This document shows, piece after piece, positions 17,138-26,030 of a DNA stretch of 64,000 bases; within the stretch, counting starts at the first letter, position 1, and each line of letters opens with the position of its first letter. Where the stretch lies: assembly GCA_019422525.1 (NCBI GenBank), contig JAHZDE010000005.1, positions 145,687-209,686 on the forward strand. Direction: 5' to 3'. This stretch comes from Clostridiales bacterium (GTDB lineage Bacteria > Bacillota > Clostridia > Oscillospirales > Acutalibacteraceae). Made by a program: the position numbers and the translations under genes. The notes under the pieces are model-generated. The model was given only the letters and a program-made list of their open reading frames with translations. It did no database searches and had not been told where the DNA came from.

Positions 17138-18261
17138 GATTTGATGATCTCCTTCGCCATTTGGGTTTGCCCCAACAGGCCGTATTGGTTGGAAAACAGC
17201 ACCGCGCCGATTCGGTATTTCCCCCGAACCCGGTGTTCCAAATGCTGCTGAATGGCTTTTAGCAAGCAATCCAGCACCGGCTGGCGCAGCTGGACGCTGT
17301 CTAAAATTTCGATACACGCATCGGTGGTGGCCGCCTGTAACAGCGCCATGCACACCTGCTGAGAAGCGCCGCACACAGCGGCATGGGCGCATACCAGTTC
17401 GGTGCGGCAGTCCGCATACCGGGAATGGGTATTCATCACCCCGCCAGCCAGCTTTACCAGCTTGCCGATATGCCCCACCAGCAACACCTCTGTAAAAGGA
17501 TGGGTGCTGGCAATATCCAGCGCATCCCCGATAAAATTGGAGCACTTGACCACGGGTATCGTATCCCCGGCCATCTGGTTTTCCCGGAGGAAATCCTCGC
17601 CATAATTGCCGGGGGTGAGGATGAGCCGTTTAGCGCCCAAAGCCGCCGCCTGCCGCAGTTCCACGGCAATGGTATCCACCAGCGCCTGCTCACTCATAGG
17701 CTCCACAATGCCGGAGGTTCCCAAAATGGACAGGCCGCCCTCCACCCCCAGCATGGGGTTAAAGGTTTTCTGCGCCGCTTCTTTGCCGCCGGGGATACAG
17801 ATGAGCACCTCCACCCCACCGTCATAGCCCAGCGCGTGGCATACCTGCTGCACCTGCTCCTCGATCATCCGCCGGGGCACCCGGTTGATGGCGGCAAAGC
17901 CCACCGGCTGGTCCAAGCCGGGCTTTGTCACCCGGCCTACCCCTTCTCCCCCGTCAATAAAGATTCCGGGGCGGCAACTTTTTTTCACATGGGCTTCAAT
18001 GGTCAGGCCGTGGGTCACGTCGGCGTCATCCCCGCCGTCCTTCACCACACCGCAGACCGCTGTATCTTCCTTTAGTAATAGAAAAGCGGGAGGGGTCTCC
18101 ACGGGGATTCCCTTGGGGGTCATGAGAGAGAGGGTTTCCGGCTTTTTCCCCGAAAGGAGGAACGTTGCCGCTCCTGCCGCCGCCAGCGCCGCACAGGTGC
18201 CGGTGGTATATCCGCAGCGCAGCTGTTTCTGTCCACTGCGAATGTAGTAGTCCAGTGCCAT
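17128..18261 (-). CDS. cbiD: Cobalt-precorrin-5B C1-methyltransferase (CbiD)
   Basis: Methylates C1 in the anaerobic route; it is not related to the tetrapyrrole methylases. The N-terminal RCGYTTGTCAALAAAGAA is diagnostic, and GGVMNTHSRYADCRTE and LTPGNYGEDFL also fit. 377 aa. It sits between cbiK (15-base gap) and cbiL (10-base overlap). Confidence 0.95.
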   Translation of the reverse strand: MALDYYIRSGQKQLRCGYTTGTCAALAAAGAATFLLSGKKPETLSLMTPKGIPVETPPAFLLLKEDTAVCGVVKDGGDDADVTHGLTIEAHVKKSCRPGIFIDGGEGVGRVTKPGLDQPVGFAAINRVPRRMIEEQVQQVCHALGYDGGVEVLICIPGGKEAAQKTFNPMLGVEGGLSILGTSGIVEPMSEQALVDTIAVELRQAAALGAKRLILTPGNYGEDFLRENQMAGDTIPVVKCSNFIGDALDIASTHPFTEVLLVGHIGKLVKLAGGVMNTHSRYADCRTELVCAHAAVCGASQQVCMALLQAATTDACIEILDSVQLRQPVLDCLLKAIQQHLEHRVRGKYRIGAVLFSNQYGLLGQTQMAKEIIKSWK

Positions 18262-18276
18262 AGTTTCCCTTCTCTC

Positions 18277-19044
18277 TTACTGTAAAAGTTCCTGCAAGTG
18301 GCGGCGGTACATCTCCTGCACGCCGGGGAGTACACCCAGCCCCTGCATGATGCATTCCACCTGATACCCTTCCCGGGTGAGGATGCTTTTCCAGCTGTCG
18401 TCTTCGTCCCCGGCCATATCGTTGAGGGCGTGGTCGCCCGCCACCAGCATCAGGGGCGCAGTGCGCACATGGGTATAATTCCCGGTTTGCAATTCTTTGC
18501 AAATTTCCTCAATCTCCGGCCAGCCCTCTACCGTGCCCACATACACGTCCTTGCGGCCCATTATGTGGAACACGGCCTGCATGGCAGGGTATACCACATT
18601 GGAAAAATGAGGGGTTCCGTGGCCCATGAGCACCAGCGCGGAATTTTCCTTTTTGGGGAATTCCTCCGACAGCACCCGGGCCAGCGCCTGCAAATCCCCG
18701 GTGCCGGAGAGTAACGGCGCTCCCAGCAGCAGGGCGGGAAAACGCTTTTTCACTTCTTCCACACTGGCTTTCAGGCTCTCATATTCCAATCCATATAAAA
18801 AGTGGGTGGGCTGAATCACGACCCGGTCATAGCTTCCGTCTGTCAGGTGTTCCAGCGCTTCGTCCATGCTCCACACCGTTTCCCCTTTGGAAGCCAAGAT
18901 CCGGCGGATAGTCTTACTGGTAAACACCCGGTAAAAATCTGCTTCCGGCATTTCCGTGCGCAGAGCTTCCTCTACAGCGGTGATGCTTTTTCTGGCAGCG
19001 GGCACGCTGGTGCCAAAGCTAACGCAAAGCAATGCGGTTTTCAT
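18277..19044 (-). CDS. cbiK: Sirohydrochlorin cobaltochelatase (CbiK)
   Basis: Inserts Co2+ into sirohydrochlorin, committing it to cobalamin. MKTALLCVSFGTSVPAARKSI at the start, LMGHGTPHFSNVVYPA with the metal-binding His, and MLVAGDHALNDMAGDEDDSW are CbiK hallmarks. 255 aa. No signal peptide is seen, so it is a cytoplasmic form. The start at 19044 overlaps the cbiO stop by 4 bases; the upstream extension lies within cbiO. Confidence 0.94.
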   Translation of the reverse strand: MKTALLCVSFGTSVPAARKSITAVEEALRTEMPEADFYRVFTSKTIRRILASKGETVWSMDEALEHLTDGSYDRVVIQPTHFLYGLEYESLKASVEEVKKRFPALLLGAPLLSGTGDLQALARVLSEEFPKKENSALVLMGHGTPHFSNVVYPAMQAVFHIMGRKDVYVGTVEGWPEIEEICKELQTGNYTHVRTAPLMLVAGDHALNDMAGDEDDSWKSILTREGYQVECIMQGLGVLPGVQEMYRRHLQELLQ

Positions 19045-19865
19045 TCCGTTTTCCTCCCAATCTGGTAATCTGCAAGTTCTTCGGGGCTTTTCGGCACGGG
19101 GATTTTCAGCGCCTTTGCCACTTTCCATAAAATAGGCTGTTCCAGTCCGCAGCGGGACAGCAGCTTTTCATCCGCAAAAACAGCTTCCGGTTTGTCGTCA
19201 CATTCCAGCCGTCCGTCGTGAAAGACCAGCACCCGGTCTGCCCATCGCCAGGCAAAATCCACGTCGTGGGTGGCTACCGCCAGCGCCATTCCTTTCCGGT
19301 GAAGGGTTTCCAGCGTTTCTTCCAACAGCTGCCGCCCTGCCGGGTCCAGATTACTGGAAGGCTCGTCCAGCAGCATCAGCTTCGGTTCCATGGCCAGAAT
19401 ATCGGCAATGGCCACCCGGCGTTTTTCTCCACCGGAAAGATATTGGGGGCCGCGGCTGCGATAGCGTGTCAGCCCCAGGCTTTCCAGCGCCATTTCCACC
19501 CGGTGGCGGACTTCCTCTTCCGGAAGCCCCAGATTCATGGGGCCAAAGCTGATCTCTTCCTCCACGGTGCCCGCCAGCAGCTGGACATCCGGGTCTTGAA
19601 ACACCAGTCCCACTGTCCGGCGAAGGGCCATCCGCTGCTTTTCCCGCTTGCCGATGGAGTTCCCCTCCAGCACTACGGTTCCGCTTCCGGGGGAAAACAC
19701 ACCGTTTGCCAGCAGAAAAAAGGTGGATTTTCCCGCACCGTTGCTTCCCAATACGGCAATTTTTTCCCCTTCGTACAGGCGGACAGAAAGGGGAAACAGG
19801 GCTTCCCGCTCTTCCCCGCTGTCATATTGATAGGAAACCTGCTCAAACCGAAGCAGTTCTTTCAT
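19041..19865 (-). CDS. cbiO: Cobalt ECF transporter ATPase (CbiO)
   Basis: The energising ATPase of the CbiMNQO cobalt importer. Walker A is GSNGAGKSTFFLL, the signature is YLSGGEKRRVAIAD, Walker B is LMLLDEPSSNLD, and the switch His is in VATHDVDFAW. 274 aa. A single ATPase gene suggests a CbiO homodimer. It lies between cbiQ and cbiK. Confidence 0.94.
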   Translation of the reverse strand: MKELLRFEQVSYQYDSGEEREALFPLSVRLYEGEKIAVLGSNGAGKSTFFLLANGVFSPGSGTVVLEGNSIGKREKQRMALRRTVGLVFQDPDVQLLAGTVEEEISFGPMNLGLPEEEVRHRVEMALESLGLTRYRSRGPQYLSGGEKRRVAIADILAMEPKLMLLDEPSSNLDPAGRQLLEETLETLHRKGMALAVATHDVDFAWRWADRVLVFHDGRLECDDKPEAVFADEKLLSRCGLEQPILWKVAKALKIPVPKSPEELADYQIGRKTE

Positions 19866-19883
19866 ACTCTATAATCTTCTCCT

Positions 19884-20792
19884 TTAAAAACCCAGCAATA
19901 CACTGCCCAACATTCCCAGTCCCGGAAGCACCAGCAAGCAGAAAACCTTTACAGTCACTTTCTTTTTGGGGGTGAGAAACGCAATCTGCCCGGTATAGCA
20001 GCGGCTCTCCATGGCGTCAAAGCATGCCCCGGCCCGACGAAAGCTGTTAGCCAATAGCCCTCCATATACCAGCCCGGTGGTGTGCAGGCTCCTTTTTAAT
20101 CCCCGGTATCCCAACCGGCTGGCAGCGGAATCCTTCATATCCCGGAAGGTGGCCAGCAAAATAAATATATACCGATAAATGAGCACTGCCAGCTCCACCA
20201 TAATGGCGGGAACGTGTACCCGCCGCAGCACAGCCAGCAGCTCCGGCAGCGGTGTGGACAGGCTGAGGAAATACAGACAGCTCACCGCTCCCAGCGCCCG
20301 AGATAGCACCAGTATCCCCAACCACTGGGCGGCGGGGACTACCGCCAGCCAGCCCCCGAAAAAGGGAAGGGATACCACCGCCTCTTCCGGTAGTTTCTGA
20401 TAAAAATCCCACAAAAGGGTGAGGCCGGACAACAGCAGGAACACCGCCGGCAATCCCAACAGGGAAAAGTACTCCCGCAGCTTGACCCCACCTGCCGCCA
20501 CTGTGACAATGGACAAAAACGCAAACAGGCAAAGGGGCGGAATCGGCGATTGACAACAGATGCACAAAACCAACAGCAGCAAACTGACGCCTGTTTTAAA
20601 CGGGGCATTTTCCCGGCAAAGCCGGGAACGCCGCGCATAGACATCCATGGCCAAAACACCGTCGTGATGGTGTCCGCCTGCCAGCAGGAAAAAGAGCACC
20701 ACCCCGAGACAGACGACCGCCAGCCATACAGGCGGCAACTGACCGGCAAACAAGCTGAAGAAAACCAGTCCCGCCAAAAGTGCCGCGATCAC
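19884..20792 (-). CDS. cbiQ: Cobalt ECF transporter transmembrane protein (CbiQ)
   Basis: The T-component coupling CbiO to CbiM. It has several hydrophobic helices and the ATPase-contacting motifs ASRLGYRGL and SFRRAGACFDAMESRCYTG, a variant of the usual A-R-G/E-A-M-x-R-G pattern. 302 aa, slightly longer than usual. Its start overlaps the cbiN stop by 4 bases. Confidence 0.92.
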   Translation of the reverse strand: MIAALLAGLVFFSLFAGQLPPVWLAVVCLGVVLFFLLAGGHHHDGVLAMDVYARRSRLCRENAPFKTGVSLLLLVLCICCQSPIPPLCLFAFLSIVTVAAGGVKLREYFSLLGLPAVFLLLSGLTLLWDFYQKLPEEAVVSLPFFGGWLAVVPAAQWLGILVLSRALGAVSCLYFLSLSTPLPELLAVLRRVHVPAIMVELAVLIYRYIFILLATFRDMKDSAASRLGYRGLKRSLHTTGLVYGGLLANSFRRAGACFDAMESRCYTGQIAFLTPKKKVTVKVFCLLVLPGLGMLGSVLLGF

Positions 20793-21133
20793 GGCTTCTC
20801 CTTTTCATCGGAGGGGGTTTCCTGCTGCATCCCGCCGTATTTCTTGCGGGCCACCAGGTAGCCAAAACCAAAGGCCAGCACCCCCACGCCCAGACCGGTC
20901 TGGATGCAGAAGAACAAACTCTCCACTTCTCCAGGCAGCTCCCCGCCGATGATCTGTTCCAATACCGGGGTGAACCAGGGCTCATATTCTTTTCCGGTAA
21001 CCTCTTCCACCTTGACGCTTCCCGCGTCGTCGCTGCCGCCGAATTCTGCATCTTTCAGAGCAAACAGCGGCGCAAGGGCCAACACAACGACAGCCAGCAG
21101 GGAAACCAGAACGATTTTTGTATTCCGGCTCAT
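20789..21133 (-). CDS. cbiN: Cobalt transport protein CbiN
   Basis: A small accessory subunit of CbiMNQO. A TM helix near residues 7-27 (IVLVSLLAVVVLALAPLFAL) is followed by an extracytoplasmic loop with FGGSDDAG...EYEPWF, typical of CbiN. A second helix (IQTGLGVGVLAFGFGYLVA) and a charged tail follow. 114 aa. It overlaps cbiM and cbiQ by 4 bases each. Confidence 0.93.
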   Translation of the reverse strand: MSRNTKIVLVSLLAVVVLALAPLFALKDAEFGGSDDAGSVKVEEVTGKEYEPWFTPVLEQIIGGELPGEVESLFFCIQTGLGVGVLAFGFGYLVARKKYGGMQQETPSDEKEKP

Positions 21134-21885
21134 CTGAACAACCCCCTTTTCACAGAACGAAGCTCATGGAGCTCTGTCTTGGCATAGGTTTCCAGGCCGA
21201 TCATCACCAGCATGGTGAGAATGCCTTCAATCACAGCCAGGGGCAGCTGGGTGGGAGCAAACACGGCCAGGAATTCCACAGCACTTGCCCAGAATCCGCC
21301 TTCCGCGCTGGGATAGGCCATAGCCAGCTGAATACTGGTGACGCAATACGTCAGCAGGTCGCCCAGCGTGGCGGCCAGAAACACGTTGAGCAGCTTGGGC
21401 AGCTTGAGCTTTTTACCGGCCTGATACAATCCCCAGGCCAGCAGCGGGCCGGCGACGGCCATACTGAAAGTATTGGCGCCCAGAGTGGTCAGGCCGCCGT
21501 GGGCCAGAAGCAACGCCTGAAACACCAGCACGATGACACCCAACACCGAGGTGGTGGAAACGCCGAAGAGAATGGCTCCCAGACCGGTGCCGGTCATGTG
21601 GCTGCAGCTGCCGGTGACAGAGGGGATTTTCAGCGACGAAATGACAAAAATAAATGCCCCCGCCATTGCCAGCAGCAAAATTGATTTGCGGTGCTGCTGT
21701 ACCAGCCGTCGGATAGCGATAACACCCGCAGCCAGAAACGGGATGCAGACAGCGCCCCACGCTATACAGAACGCAGGGGGCAAATATCCTTCCATGATGT
21801 GCATGGCCGACGCGGTCTGGGGTACACAGAGCACGAGGCTTACTGCCACGGAGAAGGACATAAGTTTCTTTTCCATTGTGGTCAT
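21130..21885 (-). CDS. cbiM: Cobalt ECF transporter S-component (CbiM)
   Basis: Membrane substrate-binding subunit for Co2+. The N-terminus looks like a cleavable signal peptide ending in TASA, so the mature protein would begin MHIMEGYLP. This exposes the Met-His N-terminus known to bind metal in CbiM/NikM. GTGLGAILFGVSTTSVLG is family-typical. 251 aa before processing. It is the first gene after the riboswitch and terminator, with GGAGG 7 bases before the start. Confidence 0.94.
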   Translation of the reverse strand: MTTMEKKLMSFSVAVSLVLCVPQTASAMHIMEGYLPPAFCIAWGAVCIPFLAAGVIAIRRLVQQHRKSILLLAMAGAFIFVISSLKIPSVTGSCSHMTGTGLGAILFGVSTTSVLGVIVLVFQALLLAHGGLTTLGANTFSMAVAGPLLAWGLYQAGKKLKLPKLLNVFLAATLGDLLTYCVTSIQLAMAYPSAEGGFWASAVEFLAVFAPTQLPLAVIEGILTMLVMIGLETYAKTELHELRSVKRGLFR

Positions 21886-21913
21886 GTTGATTCCTCCATT
21901 TGTCAGGTGAAAA

Positions 21914-21947
21914 TAAAAAAACCTTTCTCAAACCACTTGAGAAAGGT
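21914..21947 (-). terminator. Riboswitch-linked intrinsic terminator before cbiM
   Basis: On the minus strand an 11-bp perfect stem (ACCTTTCTCAA / TTGAGAAAGGT) with a 5-base loop is followed by a T7 tract. It lies 29 bases before the cbiM start and downstream of the cobalamin aptamer, the expected place for a transcription-attenuating expression platform. Confidence 0.88.
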
Positions 21948-22044
21948 CAGCAAAACCAGGGAATCTTTATCGTCCTCCCTGATCCCATCACACAGGCGTT
22001 TAGTCCGTCCGCCGTGTCATGTCTGCCCTTTCGGCAGGGTTGAG

Positions 22045-22222
22045 AGCAAAAGGCAGGTCTTCCGGCTCAGGCGTCATGGCTTTGGTTTTGCCTTCCCATG
22101 TGTACCCACAGTGACATTTTGTAACCAAAGCTCTGCCATTACGGCGGCGGTCCCGCACGGGAGTTGCACCCGTTTCCCTATTCTACCGGCCAGCCAAAAG
22201 CTGCCGGTCACCTTCTGTCCTT
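22045..22222 (-). promoter_or_regulatory. Cobalamin riboswitch controlling cbiMNQOKDLF...
   Basis: The minus strand carries the conserved aptamer pieces in order: GGGAAACGGGTGCAACTCCC, GCGGGACCGCCGCC, CACTGTGGG, ATGGGAAGGC, then the B12 box GCCTGAGCCGGAAGACCTGC (complement of 22053-22072). About 100 bases of expression platform and a terminator follow. The expected behaviour is premature termination of the cobalt-uptake and cobalamin operon when adenosylcobalamin is plentiful. Confidence 0.93.
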
Positions 22223-22231
22223 TTGTATGTG

Positions 22232-22260
22232 AGGATACCATATCTGCTTCCAAATTTCAA
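22232..22260 (-). promoter_or_regulatory. Promoter of the riboswitch-cbiM operon
   Basis: TTGAAA (22260-22255) and TATCCT (22237-22232) on the minus strand, 17-base spacer, just upstream of the aptamer. Transcription start would be near 22225. Confidence 0.55.
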
Positions 22261-22315
22261 TGGACAAATCCGTGTAAAATATTTGTCATCGGGTTTTCCC
22301 ACTATTCGTTCCCCA

Positions 22316-22939
22316 TTACCGCATGATTTGATAAAGCAGTGCATTGCAGATAGCAGCCGCTACATTACTGCCCCCTTTGCGGCCACGGGCAACGATATAA
22401 GGCACCTTTGTGGACAAAATCATCTCTTTGCTCTCCACCACGTTCACAAAGCCCACGGGCACGCCGATAATCAGGGCCGGGTGCAGTTTTCCCGCTTCTA
22501 TCTGTTCATGAAGGGAAACCAACGCAGTGGGGGCGTTTCCGATGGCGAAAATACAGGGCTTTGAGAGTTTCGCCGCCCGCTCCATGGAGACGATGGCCCG
22601 GGTAATACCCCGTTCTTTGGCTTCCGCCGCCACGTCCGGGTCAGACATAAAACAGTGGACTTCCCCTCCCAATTTTCCCAAAATGGTCTTGTTGATGCCG
22701 GCTTTTGCCATTTGGGTATCAGTGACAATATCGCAGCCATCGCGAAGAGCTTCGATTCCCTTTTGTACGGCGTGGGTGGAAAACACCAGGTTATCTGCAT
22801 AGTCAAAATCCGCGGAGGTGTGGATGACCCGCTTGATGACCAGTTCGTTTTCCGGGTCCAGCTTCCGCTCTCCCAACAGCTCGGTGATGATTTCAAAACT
22901 GCGTTTTTCAATGTCCATGGGCTTGATGTTCTCTATCAT
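22316..22939 (-). CDS. cbiC: Cobalt-precorrin-8 methylmutase (CbiC)
   Basis: Moves the C11 methyl to C12 to give cobyrinate. The catalytic His is in VIKRVIHTSADFDYADNL near residue 40, and GVPVGFVNVVESKE plus VARGRKGGSNVAAAICNAL are conserved. 207 aa. It has its own promoter and lies upstream of, not behind, the cbiM riboswitch. Its regulation may therefore differ from the rest of the pathway. Confidence 0.94.
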   Translation of the reverse strand: MIENIKPMDIEKRSFEIITELLGERKLDPENELVIKRVIHTSADFDYADNLVFSTHAVQKGIEALRDGCDIVTDTQMAKAGINKTILGKLGGEVHCFMSDPDVAAEAKERGITRAIVSMERAAKLSKPCIFAIGNAPTALVSLHEQIEAGKLHPALIIGVPVGFVNVVESKEMILSTKVPYIVARGRKGGSNVAAAICNALLYQIMR

Positions 22940-22989
22940 AATCTGTAAACTCCTTCCGTGCTGTTCCTCCCAAAGTCAAATTGTCTTTT

Positions 22990-23018
22990 ATTGTAGGCAG
23001 AGGATTCTTGTTTGTCAA
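22990..23018 (-). promoter_or_regulatory. cbiC promoter
   Basis: On the minus strand TTGACA (23018-23013), 17 bases, TACAAT (22995-22990). Transcript start is about 45 bases before the cbiC ATG, too short a leader for a riboswitch. It diverges from the hem-operon promoter about 80 bases away. Confidence 0.75.
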
Positions 23019-23098
23019 CCGTGAAAAAGAAAAAGGCCACCAGAAGTTGTCCCATTCTTTTCATAACTGCGGTAGGGGCCCGGCCTTTCTCCTTTGTG

Positions 23099-23127
23099 TT
23101 GACAAAGGTTTTTCCGGTTGTTATAAT
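23099..23127 (+). promoter_or_regulatory. hemA operon promoter
   Basis: A perfect consensus: TTGACA (23099-23104), 17 bases, TATAAT (23122-23127), followed directly by the cobalamin aptamer. Confidence 0.88.
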
Positions 23128-23139
23128 CAGATTACATGA

Positions 23140-23330
23140 TGAAACTTGAGTGCTGCTGAACTCGTTTGGACTCAGCAGAGAATAGGAAATCCGGTGGAAA
23201 TCCGGAACGGTACCGCCACTGTATATGTGCAGGCCCCACATGCGGCGAAAGCCGGTCATTGGAAAGTAATTTCTGAGAAGGCTGTGTGCAGGCTGAAGAA
23301 GCATAAGTCAGGAGACCTGCTCAAGGAGTT
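23140..23330 (+). promoter_or_regulatory. Cobalamin riboswitch controlling the tetrapyrrole operon
   Basis: Conserved aptamer elements appear in order: AGGAAATCCGGTGGAAATCC, GGAACGGTACCGCCACTGT, GCGGCGAAAGCCGG, then the B12 box at 23299-23320 ending AGTCAGGAGACCTGC. It precedes hemA by about 150 bases, with a terminator between. This puts early tetrapyrrole synthesis under B12 feedback. Confidence 0.93.
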
Positions 23331-23386
23331 TTTTCCGCCGCACCGGCGAATATCGGGCAGGCGGGTTTCTTTGTGCGCGAAAAACG

Positions 23387-23421
23387 GCTGCGGCAGTGTT
23401 CATACTGTCGCAGCTTTTTTG
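23387..23421 (+). terminator. Riboswitch-linked intrinsic terminator before hemA
   Basis: GCTGCGGCAGT and ACTGTCGCAGC form an 11-bp stem with one G-T pair and a 6-base loop, followed by T6. It lies between the aptamer and hemA, as in a transcriptional OFF switch. Confidence 0.88.
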
Positions 23422-23490
23422 CTTAACATGTATATTCCACATCCATCTCCCGTCTTTTTGTACTACTATTTATCAGGAGCGTGAATTATC

Positions 23491-24690
23491 GTGACGATTG
23501 TCATGTCAGGGCTGGAACACAGCCTGGCCCCCATCAGCCTGCGGGAACGGCTGTCCTTTACCAAACAGCAGACCGCCGCCATGGTCCGTACCATTCGATC
23601 CTTCCCCTCAATTTCCGGCTGTGTGCTGATTTCCACCTGTAACCGGACGGAGCTGTACCTTTCCTGTTCGGAAGAAGTGAACCCCGGGGAACTGCTATGT
23701 CAGGCGGCAGGCGCCGAATATGCCCCCTATCGGGACGCCTTTGTCACTCTCTCGGGGAAAAAGGCTGTGGAGCATCTTATGGAAGTGGCGGCGGGGCTGC
23801 GTTCTCGCATTTTTGGAGAGGATCAGATTATTTCCCAGGTAAAGGGGGCCATTGCCATTGCCCGGGAAGCCGGTGCCACGGATTCCATTTTGGAAACTCT
23901 GTTCCGCTCCGCCATTTCTGCTGGGAAGGAAATACGGGCAAAGGTGCGCCTAACTTCAGTGCCCACCTCCGCTGCCAGTATGGCGGTGGCCCTGCTACAG
24001 AAAAAGCTGGGAGAACTGAAAGGCAAAAAAGCCCTCGTAATCGGTAATGGAGAAATGGGAAGGCTTTCTGCCTCCCTGCTGCAGCAGGAAAAATGCCAAG
24101 TTTCCGTGACCCTGCGTACCTATCGCCACGGGGAAACCATCGTGCCGCCGGGCTGCGGCGTGGTGCCCTATGACGAGCGGTTCCAGCACATGGAGGGCTG
24201 CGATATTTTGCTTTCCGCCACTACCAGCCCCCATTATACGATAACGGTGGAGCAATTACACCAGATTCCCTCCCTCCCGGCTGTCATGGTAGACTTAGCC
24301 ATCCCCCGGGACATTCAACCGGAAGCGGGGCAGCTTCCTGGCGTGTCCCTCTATAATATTGACGATTTGGGAAGTTATCTGGAAAACCGCACCGTTCCCC
24401 AAGAAGTGACGGATATTCTGCGGGCACAGATGGAAAATTTTACCCGCTGGCTCAACTACAAGGACTGCATGACCTCGGTGGAAAGTTTGAAACAGGCCAT
24501 TGTCAACCGGCTTCTCACCGCAAAGGAACTGAACGAAGACTTGACGGAAGCGGAGATCATCGAATTATCGGTGAACAAGACGGTAGACCTGCTGGTTACC
24601 GGACTGGCAGAACGCATTACCTCTGAAAACCTGATGAAGTGCGAAAGTAAAATCCGTCTGCACACCACCGGTCGCCGGGTGGTATCCTGA
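23491..24690 (+). CDS. hemA: Glutamyl-tRNA reductase (HemA)
   Basis: Reduces glutamyl-tRNA to glutamate-1-semialdehyde, the first step of C5-pathway tetrapyrrole synthesis. The active-site Cys is in LISTCNRTELYLSC, IFGEDQIISQVKGA is conserved, and an NADPH-binding ALVIGNGEMGR follows. The GTG at 23491 is chosen because it gives the family-typical short lead MTIVMSGLEHSLAPISLRE; AGGAG lies 12 bases upstream. 399 aa, with a slightly short C-terminal dimerisation domain. First gene of the riboswitch-controlled operon. Confidence 0.93.
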   Translation: MTIVMSGLEHSLAPISLRERLSFTKQQTAAMVRTIRSFPSISGCVLISTCNRTELYLSCSEEVNPGELLCQAAGAEYAPYRDAFVTLSGKKAVEHLMEVAAGLRSRIFGEDQIISQVKGAIAIAREAGATDSILETLFRSAISAGKEIRAKVRLTSVPTSAASMAVALLQKKLGELKGKKALVIGNGEMGRLSASLLQQEKCQVSVTLRTYRHGETIVPPGCGVVPYDERFQHMEGCDILLSATTSPHYTITVEQLHQIPSLPAVMVDLAIPRDIQPEAGQLPGVSLYNIDDLGSYLENRTVPQEVTDILRAQMENFTRWLNYKDCMTSVESLKQAIVNRLLTAKELNEDLTEAEIIELSVNKTVDLLVTGLAERITSENLMKCESKIRLHTTGRRVVS

Positions 24691-24705
24691 GAAAGAAGGC
24701 CGCAT

Positions 24706-25155
24706 ATGGATTTAACAGCATATCGCTTTCCCCTGTTTATTGACCTGAAAGGAAAAAAAGCCGTGGTGGTCGGCGGCGGGAAAATCGCCCTGCGCCGGGT
24801 TGGGGTGCTCCTTTCTTTTGGGGCAGACGTCACCATCATCGCCCCGGAATGTGAGGACGTACCAGAGGGGGCTGCTTTTCTCTCTCGGCCTTATGAGGAA
24901 GGCGACCTTTCCGGGGCTTTTTTGGCAGTGGCCGCCACCAACTGCCGGGAAGTCAATTTCCAGGTAGGGCAGGAAGCCAAAAAGGTGGGAATCTTCGTCA
25001 GCGTGGCAGACCGAAAAGAGGAAAGCACCTTCTTCTTTCCCGCCATCTGCGCGGGAAGCGGGCTGGTGGCCGGTGTGGTTTCTCAGGGAGAGAAACACAA
25101 AAAGACTGCCGCCGCCGCCCGGAAAATCCGCACTGTATTGGAGGAGTTGGAATGA
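24706..25155 (+). CDS. Precorrin-2 dehydrogenase (siroheme synthase N-terminal type)
   Basis: An NAD-dependent oxidase converting precorrin-2 to sirohydrochlorin, the substrate of CbiK. It opens YRFPLFIDLKGKKAVVVGGGKIALRRV with a Rossmann motif, and VADRKEESTFFFPAI is conserved. At 149 aa it is only the N-terminal Rossmann domain and lacks most of the dimerisation/chelatase part of CysG/Met8. A separate metal chelatase is therefore needed, and cbiK supplies one for cobalt. It overlaps hemC by 4 bases. Confidence 0.88.
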   Translation: MDLTAYRFPLFIDLKGKKAVVVGGGKIALRRVGVLLSFGADVTIIAPECEDVPEGAAFLSRPYEEGDLSGAFLAVAATNCREVNFQVGQEAKKVGIFVSVADRKEESTFFFPAICAGSGLVAGVVSQGEKHKKTAAAARKIRTVLEELE

Positions 25156-26030
25156 AACAGATACGCATCGGCAGCCGGGAAAGCCGACTTGCCGTGATTC
25201 AGTCGGAAATGGTCATAGAAGCCATCCACAATTGTGACCCGGAAATGAAAACTGAGCTCATTACCATGAAAACCACGGGAGACAAAATTCTGGACAGGAC
25301 GCTGGATAAAATCGGCGGAAAAGGGCTGTTTGTGAAAGAATTGGACGCGGCTCTTTTAGATGGCCGGGTGGATATCACCGTACATAGCAGCAAAGATTTG
25401 CCCATGGAGATCGACCCTCGCCTGCCCTTAGTGGCCTTTTCCAAGCGTGCCGACCCTCGGGATGTGCTGGTGCTCCCCGAGGGAAAGGACGCCATTGACT
25501 TTTCAAAGCCCATTGGCTGCTCCTCCCTGCGCCGCCAGCTACAGCTGAAAAAGCTCTTTCCGGAAGCTACCGTTGCCCCCATCCGGGGGAATGTGCTCAC
25601 CCGGCTCCGCAAGCTGGACGACGGCGAGTTTTCCGCGTTGGTGTTAGCCAGCGCAGGGCTTGTACGGCTGGGACTGGAACACCGCATCAGCCGGTATTTT
25701 TCCACGGAAGAAATCCTTCCCGCTGCCGGCCAGGCTATTTTGGCGGTGCAGGCCCGGGAGGGCGTGGACACTGCCTGCCTGCAAACCTTCGCCGATGATG
25801 ACGGCCGGGACTGCTTACTGGCAGAGCGGGCCTTTGTCCGCACGCTGGATGGTGGGTGTTCTTCCCCAGTGGCGGCTTTTTCCACCATTGACGGGGACAC
25901 CCTCACCTTAAAAGGTATGTATGTCACCCAAGAGGAGAAATTATATTTTGAAACCATCTCCGGCCCGCGGGCACAGGGAGAGAGCTTGGGCGCTGCCCTG
26001 GCAGAAGAAATGAGGAGGAAGTATCGATGA
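25152..26030 (+). CDS. hemC: Hydroxymethylbilane synthase (HemC)
   Basis: Polymerises four porphobilinogens. It begins IRIGSRESRLAVIQSEMV, with VHSSKDLPMEI and the Arg-rich GCSSLRRQLQLKKLFPEATV. The dipyrromethane-cofactor Cys is in LDGGCSSPVAAF. 292 aa. Its start overlaps the upstream stop and its stop overlaps cobA-hemD, indicating translational coupling. Confidence 0.95.
   Translation: MKQIRIGSRESRLAVIQSEMVIEAIHNCDPEMKTELITMKTTGDKILDRTLDKIGGKGLFVKELDAALLDGRVDITVHSSKDLPMEIDPRLPLVAFSKRADPRDVLVLPEGKDAIDFSKPIGCSSLRRQLQLKKLFPEATVAPIRGNVLTRLRKLDDGEFSALVLASAGLVRLGLEHRISRYFSTEEILPAAGQAILAVQAREGVDTACLQTFADDDGRDCLLAERAFVRTLDGGCSSPVAAFSTIDGDTLTLKGMYVTQEEKLYFETISGPRAQGESLGAALAEEMRRKYR

Noticed and set aside
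23029..23092. AAAGGCC...GGCCTTT inverted repeat between cbiC and the hem promoter as a terminator
   Set aside because: The loop is about 50 bases, there is no T-run after the right arm, and the region is upstream of both divergent promoters, so there is nothing to terminate.
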